A stretch of DNA of 64,000 bases from Sepioteuthis lessoniana (GCA_963585895.1 OY757904.1:3302578-3366577), one strand, 5' to 3'. Positions 21,501-34,144 are shown, counted from the stretch's first letter. Made by a program: numbers and translations. The notes: generated by a model from the letters alone, not told the origin.

Positions 21501-24254
21501 TACACCTTCTCTCAGGAGAGAACATGGACAACACTAATAATCAGCACATGTTCTTGGTCATGTTGCATAATTTCCGACGGTGATGTTGAATCGTCGCATG
21601 GTGGGAAGATAGAAGCACAAAACATAAAACTCACCTCACGTGTAAGGACCTATGTTGCTTTATTCTTTCCATTTAATTTCTCAAACGTTAGAAGTAGAAA
21701 GAAATGGATAACGGAAACAACAGGGTCGCTTTTTTGTTCTTCTTGAAATCTGCTTTCCTATATCTCGGAATCGTTCTATGCTCCCTGTAAACCAAACGCT
21801 TGTCTCTTTGTATTCCATCCACTAAAAAGAGCAAATTGAGAACACTCAACTTTCACTTCCGTTTGATGGGGATGGCATCATCTCACCAGCTCTTGCAGAC
21901 ACTTAGATGGTTGATCGATTAAATCTTGTTACACCTCGTCTCCTGGATGAGATGTTGAACTTTGACAGCTTGTCTTTTTACCAGCAACATATCTTCTTTC
22001 ACCCCGGTACCATTTGCGCACAATCTTACTGTTCTAATCATCACTTTAGTTGAAAAGTATTATTATGTAGGTACCTTTGCTTAAAGAACGAAGGATATGA
22101 GGTTTAAGAATAATCAAAACTCAACACCTGTTTACTTTCCTTTTTTGTAAAATAATCTTAAATTCTTGTTCACTGGAAGAGTCAGACAAAGAAATAAATA
22201 AATAACTGAATAAAAATTTCGCTCCAAAATTCTCAGAAATTTGTTTATTAATTTATCACAGAAGATAACGAGTTCGAAACTTTGTTACGGTGACAACTAA
22301 GAATTGGATATAAATCAAACGAAATATTTATGAACACGGAAATAAACATTTCAATGTCTCTTTCAAAACTTCAATTTTTATTGACGAAAATCTGTATTTT
22401 CAGGAAATTATGAGTAATACGATGTATACATCTTTCTGTCTTGTTGGTGTTGTTAGAAAAAAATCATATTAGATATTTAAATAAATGTATAAGTTATGAT
22501 ATTAATTTCCTAATCTGATGTTGTCGGTTTTATATCTTCAGCCCAGTTGAAGATATAGTTTTGTCTCTCTTTATATCTCGATTTATTTGTCGCTGTCCTG
22601 TACATAAAAAATTAAAGTTAAGTTTCTAATAATTTCATTACTTTTATGAAACAAGTTTCTTATCGTTCGTGATATTCTAAGTGGGTCATTTTATAAAGAC
22701 CGTTCAATAAAAAAGAGTTGAGCAATGATTATGAATTGGGAAGTTTTACTTTAAGTTTAATCAGTGAAGATTTTTGTTTTCACTAAAATTTAAAGTCGAT
22801 GACAATTTACTTTATATAAATAGTTTTTATTTTCAATGTATCATCTTCAATATTTGTTAAAAGCGGCGTGGAGTCTATAAAGTGTTCAAAGCTGGCTAAT
22901 TTTTAATGAGTTAGGATTGTGGAATTCCAGAATCAGGAACCATTGCAAAATGTGAAAGCTGAGCAAATTTATTGAAATGAAATTGTTTTGGAAAGAATTT
23001 GCGTCATCCACAAAGTTACAGAGTCAATAACACAGATTGTAGACTGAAGAAAATATTGGTTTATGAGAAAAGGGAAATTATCAAAGGTATAAGGTGTCAA
23101 AGCATAATCAGTTCATGTTTCATCTGAAGGCATAAAACCGTGGTTCGCAGAAACATGGGACTGTCAGACACAAAAAAGACTGGACTAGCCAATTCTGTAA
23201 ATGATTAACAAACAAAACAGACTGAAATTTGCAAGACTTCTTCAGATGTTGTATGAGGTGTGGCCAGGGCCCCTCTTCATATACGTAAATAAATTCAATC
23301 CGCAATATTTTGGTTTCCAGTATTATTAGCATGACCCACGATTACCGACAGAAAAATTGGCGAAGTGTACTAGCGAAGATGGTCGGTTTATATTTTGGAG
23401 TTCTATAGGATATGATTGGAAGCTCGCACTATAGTACATTGAAAGGTGGTTAAACACAGCAGGATACGTGGATATGCAAAAAATGAGAATTTAGATGATC
23501 TATGGTTCACAGTTTAAGTTTGTGCCGGATAATATCCCTATCCATGTTGGAAATATCAAACAACAAGTAATTCAAAACAAACCTTTTGGACAGGCTAGTC
23601 AACAGTCCGAATATTGATATTGCAAAAGTAAGGTGGTATTTAAACGAAGCTTTTGAATGTGGAAGGTAATTTGATACAGGAACTCAAGATTTTTACCATA
23701 ACAGCTTGAAATAAAGTTGCTTTGATTTCTTTATCTATGAGTTCAAACATTCAAATAACTTGTTAATATAGATATCTATTTTCTAAATAGTTAATTTTAA
23801 GAATTTTTAAAAATAATTGTGAACTATGTATAACTTATTATCATGTCAAAATGTATGTACGATTCATAAGAAAATAGACTGTAAATCAGGAGATTTTTCA
23901 TGAATGTAATTATTACATAATGAATAGGTAGCAATCAAAGTTCTTTTTATTATGATAGTTATATTTTGTTGCGGTTGTTTCTTTTGTATTTTTTGTTTTG
24001 TTGTATATTGGGTTTCAGATTTGTAAGTGAATAGAAAGCCGGAGGATTCAAAGAAAATGTTCACAAGTGGATTTCAAAAACTGGATGCATCTGTGTCTAA
24101 AGGTAAACAACCGATAGTGGAAATGTCACGTGAATTGAGTGAGTGGGATGCCGGATGGAAGAGTAACTATAAGGTGCGTGGGCGTCTGAAAAATAATGAC
24201 GGAAGTTTTCGACTCTGGAGCTGTGGGCAGTGAGTATTGGGTAGAGAGCAGTGG

Positions 24255-24255
<1 letters not shown>
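21501..24255. other. no gene recognised
   Basis: 21500-22060 probably continues the debris of the Penelope-like element, but I cannot read it. 22860-23760 has codon-like stretches on the + strand (for example QTKQTEICKTSS) that I first suspected to be transposase; no motif held up. The rest is AT-rich. Confidence 0.4.

Positions 24256-24330
<75 letters not shown>
24256..24330. repeat. (GATA)n(GA)n microsatellite
   Basis: About seven GATA units are followed by about 23 GA units. The SLSLSL/SIYLSI frames on the - strand are translations of it. Confidence 0.95.
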
Positions 24331-25487
24331 GTCACATCGTTCTGAACGCTGACCCGGCAGAAGTTTAGACGGCCCCGGGTTGAGACGTTGAGAAAAATCT
24401 AAATGTACAAGACTCGCTAATGTCGAAAGCGAGTATGATCCCAGAATAAAATAGAAGATCCTAGCTGAGGCTGCTTTTGGGAATTGACCGGTACCAGCCT
24501 CGTGGAGGTTGGACGAAGAAGAAACGACGATGATTAAATGTTTTAAGTCGGCCTTGTGCCAGCTTTGTGGAGGCAAAACGAAGAAGTAAGGTTCTCTGAA
24601 GATATCGTATCTTGACCTGGTGTAAATTTTGGCAGTTCCCTGTCTATCGCGGGTCTCTCTTCACGCATCTAATTTTGTTACGATTTCGTATCTTTTATAA
24701 TAAAAAAGGGAGATGATATTTTTATGAATAAGAATTATTGTCTCTCATTCCTGTTATAACAATGTTTTGTAACAAGCTTGGAGCAATTAGGATTGCCAGA
24801 AAGTAATAGTTTTATATATCTTTTTATTTAATAAAAGGTTTTAATGCTCTTAATATCATAAATCTGTATATTTATGTTGATAAGCTGAACATGTGTATTC
24901 GTACAGACACCTGTATTTATTTGTGTTATTTTTGTACACATGAGAGAACGTATGTTTAAATGACATGTTTATTGCGTGTGCTTATATATAAACTTTAAGT
25001 ATTATATGTCCTGAATTCAGCTCAATCTTAAATCCAAAAATAATTGCTCACAAAAAATCTTTTCGTTACCTTATCAAAATGGTAAGCCGCTAAACTTTCG
25101 CAAACACCTTTAGATTTCTGACAGCCACCAATGTCCTTTGATAGTTTATTGGCGGTTAATCTTATTACCGAGAGAAGAATTTTTTTATGATTTATTTCGT
25201 GATTATATCATTAAAATTCTATAACATACACAAGAACAGCCAGGTAGTTTTAATGAGGTAACATTTGAATCTTGAATACTGAACAGTTTTATCATCTTTA
25301 TATTCTTATTCTTTGTCAAACACATTTTGTAATTTTCTTTGTGTCGTCCATCATTAAACCTATTAATAATAATAATCATTATCAGTGATTTTCAGCATTA
25401 TTAATAATGAGCATTATTATTGGAAGTAGAATTTAAATATTGTGGTTAGAGTTGTATTCAGTATTCTAATCAACACATACATACGCG

Positions 25488-25490
<3 letters not shown>
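24331..25490. other. unclassified, includes a GC-rich 250-bp patch
   Basis: 24330-24600 is GC-rich relative to the window and holds two related words about 75 bp apart (CCAGCCTCGTGGAGG and CCAGCTTTGTGGAGG, each followed by ACGAAGAAG). This suggests an internally repeated element that I cannot name. The remainder is AT-rich, with no feature. Confidence 0.35.
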
Positions 25491-25541
<51 letters not shown>

Positions 25542-25712
25542 TGGCGACCGTAGTCGAGGGCGACCTGACGGATCTCTTTTCAATAGCTACTACACCGAGA
25601 TGTAGGGAAAGTGCTATTCCTTTCCTTGGATTTGGTATGACCCGACCTGGGATTGAACCCCGGTTTCCTGGATCATTGGTAAAAACTCTACTAACTAGGC
25701 CAATGAGCTCGT
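25491..25712 (-). mobile_element. SINE-D copy 1 with a (TA)n tail
   Basis: The - strand head has TTGGCCTAGTTAGTAGAG (A box) and GGGTTCAATCCCAGG (B box), then joins directly to the 3' body (GTGTAGTAGCTATTG, CGACTACGGTCGCCAA). About 70 bp of the middle present in copy 2 is missing. The (TA)n run at 25491-25535 follows the 3' end of the SINE without a gap, so it probably grew from the SINE tail. Confidence 0.75.
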
Positions 25713-27898
25713 ACTAAATATATATAAATATATATAAAGTTTAAATATTTGATTTAAGCATAATAATAAAAACACACTAAGTATTTATGGTTCAACAAAT
25801 TATTTTCATCGCCAATTCTCTTCATTCCTTGTTAAATATTAGTTATAGAGTGTAAACTGAACATTATACAGCGAAATTTCTGGTCCAAATGTTGCAAATG
25901 AATTGATGCACTGTCATATCTATCTATCTATCTATTTATCTACATCAGCACAAGAATTTGATGTATTGTCTTAAAACAAACCATTTATTTTAGCGCATAA
26001 TCATAATTAGTATAAGTAAAATTGGTTTGTTTTGGTGGTGTGAGGGTAGTAATATGCTAAATTAAATCAACGAACCTTGTATAATTTTTTTGCTGAGATA
26101 TTGCACTTTCAAGGTGGTACAAATGACCTCAAGAAAAGAATGCAATCGTGTGTTTCAATAGGTCAGCGCATAGATTGCTTCCTGTATTGACAAAAATATT
26201 GTGGTTGATGGAGCCTTCCATCTCTGCAAATTAGTGTATCAATGAAAAAGCTGATTTAACAAAAACCTTAAGTTTCTTAGTTGCCTTGGCCATTTCGGAT
26301 CGCAGAGATTCAAATGATAGTCACCAAGATTAAGGAATTGTGTGGCGTTATCACCCGAATGAATGTCCGAAACATTGTCACGTCAGTAGCATTGTCACAA
26401 AATGAATGACTATTTTGTAGTCAGTGGCGAGGCTATTTGTCAGCTGAGGAGGAAAAACGCATAAAAACGCAACTTGACCTTTAATGTTAGGGCCTTTCGT
26501 AGTTTTATTCCCTTTTTGTTCAATTTGTCTGACCGTAGAAGCAAGAATAAATAGAAAATGGACAATCGTAATTTCTTTGTTATTCGAGGGACATATGTAT
26601 ATGGTTCACAGAACAACCTACCCACATTTCATTCTCAGATGGTTGACAATTTTATATTGTGACCCCTGCAACACCGATCACTGAATTAGTTTAAACGTAT
26701 CCTATTACAGAAAAATGTTGAATTGTCTGCTTATCTTTCGGCCGTTGGCTTTTTTATATGCGTGAGCTAAACTACTTTAAAATTTAGTATCACTAATCAA
26801 TGTTTGAGCCCAAGAAAAGCAAAATTGTTAATGCTGATTTTTGAAGATGGTTCTTTCCTGCAACAGAAATTCCCAACTCATTACTTCATGGGCTTATAAG
26901 TAAAATCCTCAATTTCAAAGCTTTATAGATATATCTATTTTGGCTAACTCATTAGAATCATCAGAACTCCAACACTATATATATATATAGAGAGAGAGAG
27001 ACAGAGAGAGGAAGAGAGTTATTAGTATCTTTTACCTGTTTGGGGTTACTTAAAGTTTCATGCAAGTAATTGTTACAAGTCATGGTAATATTTCGATGGT
27101 TGTATTTTAACTTCATCAGTAGTCGCTACCCTTAAGATGAGTAGCAGTGGTTTCCTGACTGAATTATGTGATTCTGGCCATTAACCTGTGAAGCACACCG
27201 TTGACCCGATCTAGGTTTATCCACCGTGCTTCACATCCACCATGCTGTTTCCCATGACTTCAAAAAGTTGTCGGTATTAAAAAAGATCTTCCTTTCTTTT
27301 TCCCTTACATTTTCTCCGTTTTCGCTCGTTTCCTTTTTTCTTTCTCCTATTTCCTCCATCCCCCCTTTTTTCTTTTCTCAACCTCTGAATATTCCTTAAG
27401 TTTCCTGCTATTTCTTTTTTCGTTTGATTTTCAGGCCCTAGGGACAACTTCTTGTCTTTATTACCCGACTTATATATTGTGTAGATAAGTTGGTCATATA
27501 TCTCGAAACCTCTACGAAGGAATGTGTTGTCAGTATTTAGTAGAATAGCAATCACTAACTTAGGGGTCTGGGATGTTTAAAATGTTAGAAACGGTAACAC
27601 ATCTATGAGAGAGGCCATTGTACGCTTATGCTCACTTTGACTTAAGATTTTACTAACCATATGTGAACCTTTCATTGTTTGGGGTGTTTATTTACTACGA
27701 CATATTCGTGTAAGATTCCGGACGACTTTTTACCCCACCTTCTAATAACTTTTAAAGAAAACTGCGACTCCATTTGGACAGATACTTCTTACTACTACTA
27801 GTTCGACAAATAATACTAATAATGGTATTAACAACAAAAAATAAAAATAAATGAATGAAATAAAATTAAATACGATAAAAACATGACGGTAAGTTGGT
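25713..27898. other. no gene recognised; minor microsatellites
   Basis: It contains short (ATCT)n at 25917-25940 and (TA)n(GA)n at 26977-27010. 27277-27555 on the - strand is a Lys/Arg-rich frame produced by a polypyrimidine tract. Nothing supports a gene. Confidence 0.45.
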
Positions 27899-28114
27899 TA
27901 ATGCTGGAGGAGAAAGGACGAACTCATAAGCGACGTTCTCCTATGGACCACTTCACATTGACGCGCAAGGGTAGAACGGCCAGCTAGAACTTATCTACAA
28001 CAGTTCTGTACAGACATAGGATGTAGCCTGGAAGACCCCCCGGAAGCGATGGAGAGAGAGAGAGAAAGAGGGGGAAAATTCGTGTGAGCAACACATGATG
28101 ATGATGATGATGAT
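27899..28114 (+). pseudogene. LINE-R copy 3, 3' end only
   Basis: On the + strand it starts inside the conserved HCWRSKDELISDVLL region (here CWRRKDELISDVLLW). It continues RPARTYLQQFCTDIG and SLEDPPEAME, and ends SNT-TGA followed by (TGA)n at 28094-28116. There is a stop after WTTSH, and the purine run GAGAGAGAGAGAAAGAG replaces the usual DREGWRERVR segment. It is a 216-bp, heavily 5'-truncated insertion. Confidence 0.82.
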
Positions 28115-28126
28115 GAATTGTTACAA

Positions 28127-28184
28127 GAGAGAGTGTTGGTAATCTTTCAAAAACTTATCAGTGCTAGTAGCACGACATAATGAA
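28127..28184 (+). mobile_element. 58-bp LINE-R-like tail with 12-bp TSD
   Basis: The + strand reads RERVLVIF, then SASSTT and a stop, resembling the last residues of LINE-R (RERVRDI, LSTT). The piece is bounded by GAATTGTTACAA at 28115-28126 and 28185-28196. It lies directly against the tail of copy 3, so one element may have landed beside the other. Assignment rests on a short stretch. Confidence 0.45.
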
Positions 28185-28451
28185 GAATTGTTACAATCTT
28201 CAGACACCTACCCAATCTCTTTGCTTTGATTTTATTCTAACAATATCACCAAACCAGAACCCTCCGGCAACCAAAGTTTTATTGTCTTTTTTGCATATTT
28301 GCTACCAGTTACACAAATCATACACACATTGGCTAAACATTAACCATCGCTTGTTCGATATTATATCTCCCTCTACTTATTTTCACTGCTTCCTTGAATT
28401 TTTATTTTGTTAGCATTATTTCACTTCTTGTGAATTCTTCATACCAACGTT

Positions 28452-29200
28452 AACTGGTGGTGTTTCACTGGAGTCTGAGTGACAGCAAGTTTTCCCAGGT
28501 CTCCAGGATGCTTCTGAGTACTCTGACAGATCTCAACGATATAGCAGTCTGGATACTCTCGATTCATCCTCAGATTTTCCACTCTTCCAATCCTCTTTTT
28601 AAGTCTTCAGGAATCGTTCCAACTGCGCAAATCATAATTAGTATCATCATCATCCTCGTATTCCACAGCTTTCTTAGTCCTCTGGCAAGGTCTAATTACT
28701 TCTCTCTTTTTTCGGTTTCTTTGATTTTAACACTTTGGTTCACTAGGATGGAGATGTCTACTATACGACATATTCTCTTCCATTTTTTTTTGTTAATCAT
28801 CACTTGGTCTGGTCTCCTGGCCGTTATTAGGTGATCCGTTTGTATAAAAAAAACCCAGATAATTTTATGTGTTTTATTCTCTAGAATAGATTCTGATTTA
28901 TGTCGTCTTATACTCATTTTTCGCTAGTTTGCTACATTCGCTTACAATGTGATTAATTGTTTCGTCTCTATCTCCACATTATCATTAATCGTTGCCAGGA
29001 TAACAGAAAATAACGATTTGTATAGCGATATCTTGTCCTCAACTTTGCTTTTTGTTTAGTAGGCTCTTTGGATACTCAGATTCTATTATAGTCAGTTTTT
29101 CTTTTAAACAGAGTTTGTACTCTGGCCTTTCTTCATTATACACTTTTATTCTCGCCTCTATACCCCACTTAATTTTTGGTTTTTCTTTTTTCTTTTTTCT
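28452..29200 (-). pseudogene. LINE-D copy 1: CCHC knuckle and restriction-like endonuclease
   Basis: The - strand contains CGDRDETINHIVSEC (knuckle, 28985-28935), then ESILENKTHKI, IQTDHLITARRPDQVMIN and CRIVDISILV, KIKETEKREK. The RRPD and IVD residues fit a PD-(D/E)XK restriction-like endonuclease, as in R2/NeSL-type LINEs. A frameshift follows, then the C-terminal arm to 28452. A Lys-rich frame upstream (29200-29040, KPKIKWGIEARIK) may be the N-terminal linker of the same element with its RT deleted. Elements of this type cut target DNA with this domain before target-primed reverse transcription. Confidence 0.72.
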
Positions 29201-29263
29201 TTTGAACCTTGTGCCAGAGAGCACACATTTATATTTTGTTATAACAAACTCTCTTTCTCCCCC

Positions 29264-29265
<2 letters not shown>

Positions 29266-29322
<57 letters not shown>
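29266..29322. repeat. (TA)n microsatellite
   Basis: A 57-bp pure TA run preceded by a run of C. Overlapping YIYIYI frames on both strands are artefacts of it. Confidence 0.95.
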
Positions 29323-29325
<3 letters not shown>

Positions 29326-29749
29326 ATGTACCCTTACGATTCGAAATTTCTACATAAAAACCAATCGGAACCAAAGAGCTTATATTGTCTCCAAATGTAT
29401 AAATATTCTTCCTTCAAGAAGAATTAGACGTTTTGAGTTTCTTACTAAATAAAGATAATCGAAGTATAAGTTTATCTATACACCAGCTGACACACATCTT
29501 GTGAAGAAAACTTCCACATTTAAATGCCCATATTTTTCGTACAATTTTTCTGTTATAATTTGTTGAATTATCGTTTTGTAAAGTTCTAAAGGTTGCAATT
29601 CTATACAAAACGCAATTAAAATAATAAATAATTTTCCATCAATATTTGTTAATTTTACACGCATCACCATAGAAAAATGGCCGGCCATTTCGATGCTCAT
29701 TATTACTGCATTGAATTCATTCCTTTTTCGGTGTCTTAAAATTTTGCTT
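29323..29749. other. AT-rich sequence, nothing recognised
   Basis: Two overlapping short - frames only, with no domain. Confidence 0.4.
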
Positions 29750-30205
29750 TAGTTTGGATGGGTTTTATGGCATATAAACCATTCTTGGTTATTTAATTCC
29801 AAATCCGGTTTATTTATACATAGTAGATATATGATTTGTAAGCAAACGTCAACAAAGTTAAATAGTTTCAAGTATTGCTATGTATCACTAACAATTCAAT
29901 TAAATATCAGTCATTTGTTCACACACAGCTAAAGGATCAAATTGTTGTATCTATCACAATTCAATTTAGCATAAATCATTTGTTTGCATTCAGTTTAAAT
30001 GTCAAACAGTTCTATTTAATTCATCGATAGGACCCTTTCAGGAGCGATGGCAATGAAGGGGTACTCTGCATTCCCTAAATCTCCTGCATTACTGGAGCCT
30101 AGCCGTCAGATTGTTTAATGTTATATCTTGGACACTCCTGGGAGGGGGGGGGGTCTACCTCTCTGCAGAGATACAGTAAGTGTATTCTACAGTGCGAGCC
30201 AACTG
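29750..30205 (-). mobile_element. SINE-B copy 3
   Basis: The - strand head module runs from 30205 to 30020 and includes CCTCTGCAGAGAGG, ATTGCCATCGCTCC and the transition to GGTCCTATCG. It is followed by about two degenerate 71-bp units (30010-29830; words GCAATACTTGAAACTATTTA and CAAATGACTGATATT). The terminal module lies near 29760-29800 (CCATAAAACCC). The complete order matches the SINE-B block at 59-62 kb on the opposite strand. Confidence 0.65.
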
Positions 30206-30696
30206 GCCTCTTACAATTGTAGGTTTGTACCAAATTAAGATAATTAAGTAAATAATCCTTTTGAGATTAGCAAACATTATCACGTAATTAGATGCATTGA
30301 GGTAATAAATTCTCAATGATTCAAGAGAGTCTTATGCCAACTGCTGGAATACGATTTTGTATTATAAATCAGCCAGTGAAAATATGAATACCTAATAGAA
30401 CATTAAAGACGTGTTGATTGACGTAAAAGACGGTAAATTAAGTATTTGCTACGGGTTACAAATGTAAAAATAATTGTTTCTCTTCTGTTTTGTAACGTAT
30501 CAAATGGGATTAAAAAAAGGTTTTTAAAAAAGTAGCACGTTTCTAGTTCGACCTTTTAGACATTCGAATCTGAAGTTTAAGATGATCTACAGGAAAATAT
30601 TATTGACAATTTCAATATTTTCTTTTTGTTAAGATAAACTGGAATTTAGATTCATCTTTATAATCACTCTTATAATTGAAAAAAAAAAAACCAGTT
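30206..30696. other. AT-rich sequence, nothing recognised
   Basis: No feature could be supported. Confidence 0.4.
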
Positions 30697-30810
30697 TCTT
30701 GTGCATCTTGGTGTCACCGATTTCTGCATTTTGTGTCACAGTCATTGGTACGCACCGGTCAGAAAACCCTTTCGCTTTTTGAATCGATAAATCTTGGCCT
30801 AAATTATCAT
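30697..30810 (+). repeat. unclassified repeat F, copy 1
   Basis: It shares with 35198-35305 the words GCATTTTGTGTCACA, ACGCACC, TCGATAAATCT and the spacing between them. In both copies it begins with a CTTGTGCATC-type word, the same word that is tandemly expanded in front of copy 2. No coding frame or tRNA-like box. Confidence 0.7.
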
Positions 30811-32027
30811 TTTCTTTTAAACAGCAAGTTAGATTCATCGTTACTATTAAACATTTTGAAACTCATATGATTATCGATATATTACACAAATTCGAATTAT
30901 ATTCATATATTTACATAATAAAAAGCAGTAAATAACCGTGTAATTCTTTTATTAGAGCAATTCTCTTAAAAGGCTTTGAATAAAACAATTTTCTGCTCAA
31001 TTTGAAACTAAGGGATACATTGTAAATTGAATTACCATCACCAGAAAAGAGATACATTTTAGGATCTGTACAGTTCAAAACGTCATTTTTTAATCATCTT
31101 AATTCTTGATATAATGAAGATAATTAGAATCATTCACCTCTTCATAAACGAAAGATTTCATATTATCATTGATTGATATTACTTTGGGAACCCAAAGGGT
31201 TTGCAGATCATCAAGTTATCTAGAAAAATTGAAAACAAAGTCAACTGAAAGTGGAAAGTTACATCGAAAAGAAGTGCTAGAAGCGTTCAATTCAACGATA
31301 AATTAAATGCTTGATCCTTAGGATTGAATAAGTTCTTTAAAGTTAATTAACAGTTTTTGTTAAACAGATAAAAGGATTTTCATTTTAAAGTCACTTAAAA
31401 ATGTATAGATTTCTTTTCAACATGGAATGAACTATGTGCCAATTCTTGAAATGATCATTAACACTTCGCTGAAAATAAATGCATGATTGTTTTTCTTGAA
31501 CAAAATCTTAATGTTTTGAGATATATATTCTTTTGTAATATATTTGACGATCTCGTCCATTATTTCGTTGCTAAGCGTTCTTACTCTATGAATTAGGTTT
31601 GACGCAAGGAAGAGTGACAACATGAAAAAAAAACAAAAAAAAAAACACTGTGATTGAATAACAAGATGTTTATCCTGTTCCGCAAGTCTGATTGTGATTT
31701 TCAGGTATTTTTATGCTTTTGTTAAGATGCTCGCATCTGACGAACGGTGAAATCAATACGCCAAAGTGATCGATGAAGAAAATGATAGCTTTGTCAGGTT
31801 TAAATCTTAGACAGTGATCAGAGCAGTGTATACAGATTAGAGGATTTTATAATTGGTATTACTCTTAAAAACAATATATTTTCGAATTTAGTTGGGAATA
31901 CAAAGAAAATACAATTTGCGATCCCAATACAAAAGGTCATATTTTTACACTGAGATGTATAAATATAAAGCATACTTATTTATGCAAACGTTTATCTGAT
32001 TATCTTATTCATTTGAGAGTTTTTCAT
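30811..32027. other. AT-rich sequence, nothing recognised
   Basis: A 63-codon - frame (31623-31432) has no known domain. No shared repeats found. Confidence 0.45.
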
Positions 32028-32655
32028 ACCAGCGTTTTCCTCTGGCGTCTGAGTGACAGCAAGTTTCCTCAAGTCTCTAAGACTCTTCTCAGTATTCAGG
32101 CCGATCTCAACCATGCTGTAGTTTGGATGTTCTCCATTCGTTCTCCCGTTTCCAAGTTTTCCAATGCCTGTACCAATTCTTTGGTGACTGTACAGAGCGA
32201 ACCAATTACAATTTTTATCACCGTCACCTTCATGTTCCATAGATTTTTCAGTTCCCTAGCAAGGTCTTGGTACTTATCTCTCTTTTCGCTTTCTTTCAGT
32301 TCTACCCTGTGGTCAGCGGGAACGGCAAAGTCTTCTGTTCAGCAGGTTCTCTTTTTGTTGTCGTTGACTATCACTAGGTCTGGTGGTCTGGCTGAAGTTA
32401 GATGATCCGTTTGTATCTCAAAATTCTAAAGAATTCTGTGCATCTCATTTTCTATGACGAATTCTGGTTTGTGGATATACCATTTGTTCGTATTGTCAAA
32501 TTTAAACTTCTTGCACAATTCTCTGTGGGTTACTTTTCCCACCCAGTCGTGTGTCTAGTCTTATACTCTCTTTGCGTTATTTTATTGTATTCCCTTTTTT
32601 ATGTGATTAATCGTTTCGTTTCAGTCACAACATGACCTACATCTGATATTTTATT
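32028..32655 (-). pseudogene. LINE-D copy 2: knuckle and endonuclease region
   Basis: From 32655 downward on the - strand: CRSCCD, a stop, then NETINHI (decayed knuckle), THDWVGKVTHREL, a frame with LQTDHLTSARPPDLVIVN (PD motif with RR changed to RP), EDFAVPADH, KESEKRDKYQDLARELK, WNMKVTVIKIVIGSL, ETGERMENIQTT and SLRDLRKLAVTQTP. Several stops and shifts are present. It corresponds to the last 200 or so residues of the element, with the RT missing. Confidence 0.75.
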
Positions 32656-32671
32656 GCATATTATTATTATC

Positions 32672-32773
32672 ATTCCACGGAAAGGAGTAGCGCCTTCCCC
32701 TACACCTCGGTGTAGTAGCTACTAAAAAGGTAGCCTTTTGGTCACCCTCGAATATGGTCGCCAACTTTATTAT
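32672..32773 (+). mobile_element. SINE-D copy 3, 5'-truncated
   Basis: Only the 3' half is present: GGAAAGGAGTAGCGCC, CCTACACCTCGGTGTAGTAG, GGTCACCCTCGAATATGG and GTCGCCAA. It is followed by an (ATT)-rich tail. The CACCTCGGTG core forms a small hairpin that is conserved in all three SINE-D copies. Confidence 0.75.
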
Positions 32774-33893
32774 TATCATCATTATTTTCTATAATATATT
32801 GTAAGATATATTGTTAAATGGCTTTATACAAATTCTTTTGTAATAGTTCTTATATAATATTTTTATTTATTTTGAATTTATTTAGAGAGGTTGTTTTATA
32901 AATGCTTTATTAAAAAAGTAATTGACAATAACCTGAATGTGATTATCTGCCCTTGATCTCAAGTGGAGCATCAATATTAATTAGAAAGTAGATCTAGTCG
33001 TTGGGATGTTGATTCGAGATACAATTATTAGTTATCTACAGCGCATTAAAGATGAACTGTGAGTTAGTCATTGTACTTGACATTGATTAGCAAATCGATA
33101 CATAGCCTTTGTTTAACTTGCCGACAGATGTAAAACCTGTACATGTATTTAAAAGCCTTAACAGTGTTAAACTTTTATGTTAACCTATATATCATTCACA
33201 ATTTTCTATTTATCTTTCTTGCTTATTGTAACGGATGTTTACAAAAGTTCAAACACGATTGACAAACGAGGTTTTGTTCAAGCAGATAAAACATGAATAA
33301 ATGAGTGTATCAGGCTTAGTTCTGTCTTATTTGTCTCTATGAAGTTTTGACCGAAAGAAATATTTACAATTGAAAGCCATTTCCAGAATCTATTGCCTTT
33401 ATTTAACAACAACAACAACAATAAAAAAAAAAACTTTTATAAATTTCCTTTTTCAATGCAAGAACAGGGGTGAAAAGGAACTGTCATCAAACTCATTGAT
33501 CACCTTATAAACCAAGTAAAAATTTCGATTAATTTGTAAGAGACTTTTTTCGAAGGTTTCTAAAGTATATTCTCTTTACTCTAAAGTTAAAAAAATGTCA
33601 CAGATAAATATTTTGAGGAGTCAACAAGCACTAATAATGGAAATTTGCTCTATATAATAACATATTTAATGTTATGTAAACAATTTAATGATACAGTTTT
33701 TGTATTTCAATAATCTCAATACGACTTATCAAAATATTAAATAAATGACTATGAAATAAGTGAATAACTAAAAACATAAATAAAGATAACAACAAAAAAC
33801 CCTCCAAACCCAATAAAAAACAAAAAATAACGGTAAAACACAAACGAAAAAACAAATTATATAATTGTTGACCAAGAAATAATTAATTGAAGT

Positions 33894-33896
<3 letters not shown>
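32774..33896. other. AT-rich sequence, nothing recognised
   Basis: It contains a short (CAA)n near 33405. Nothing else could be supported. Confidence 0.45.
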
Positions 33897-33956
<60 letters not shown>

Positions 33957-33997
33957 TAAAAAGCAAGAAATTTCGAAATACTGTTCATTATTTACTT

Positions 33998-34057
<60 letters not shown>

Positions 34058-34093
34058 CCAAGTAAATAATGAACACTATTTCGAAATTTCTTG

Positions 34094-34132
<39 letters not shown>
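33897..34132. repeat. 236-bp palindrome with three (TA)n runs
   Basis: (TA)n at 33897-33951 and 34096-34131 flank two inverted arms of about 40 bp: 33961-34000 and 34057-34096 (for example AGAAATTTCGAAATA and TTACTTGGTATATA on opposite strands). A central (TA)n at 34001-34050 forms the loop. The arms differ at only one or two positions. The whole block can extrude as a cruciform or hairpin. The long frames predicted over it are microsatellite translations. Confidence 0.93.
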
Positions 34133-34135
<3 letters not shown>

Positions 34136-34144
34136 GTGTATACA

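Noticed and set aside
22860..23760. Suspected Tc1-type transposase on the + strand
   Set aside because: Only isolated residues resembled the family; no catalytic block or terminal repeats could be aligned.
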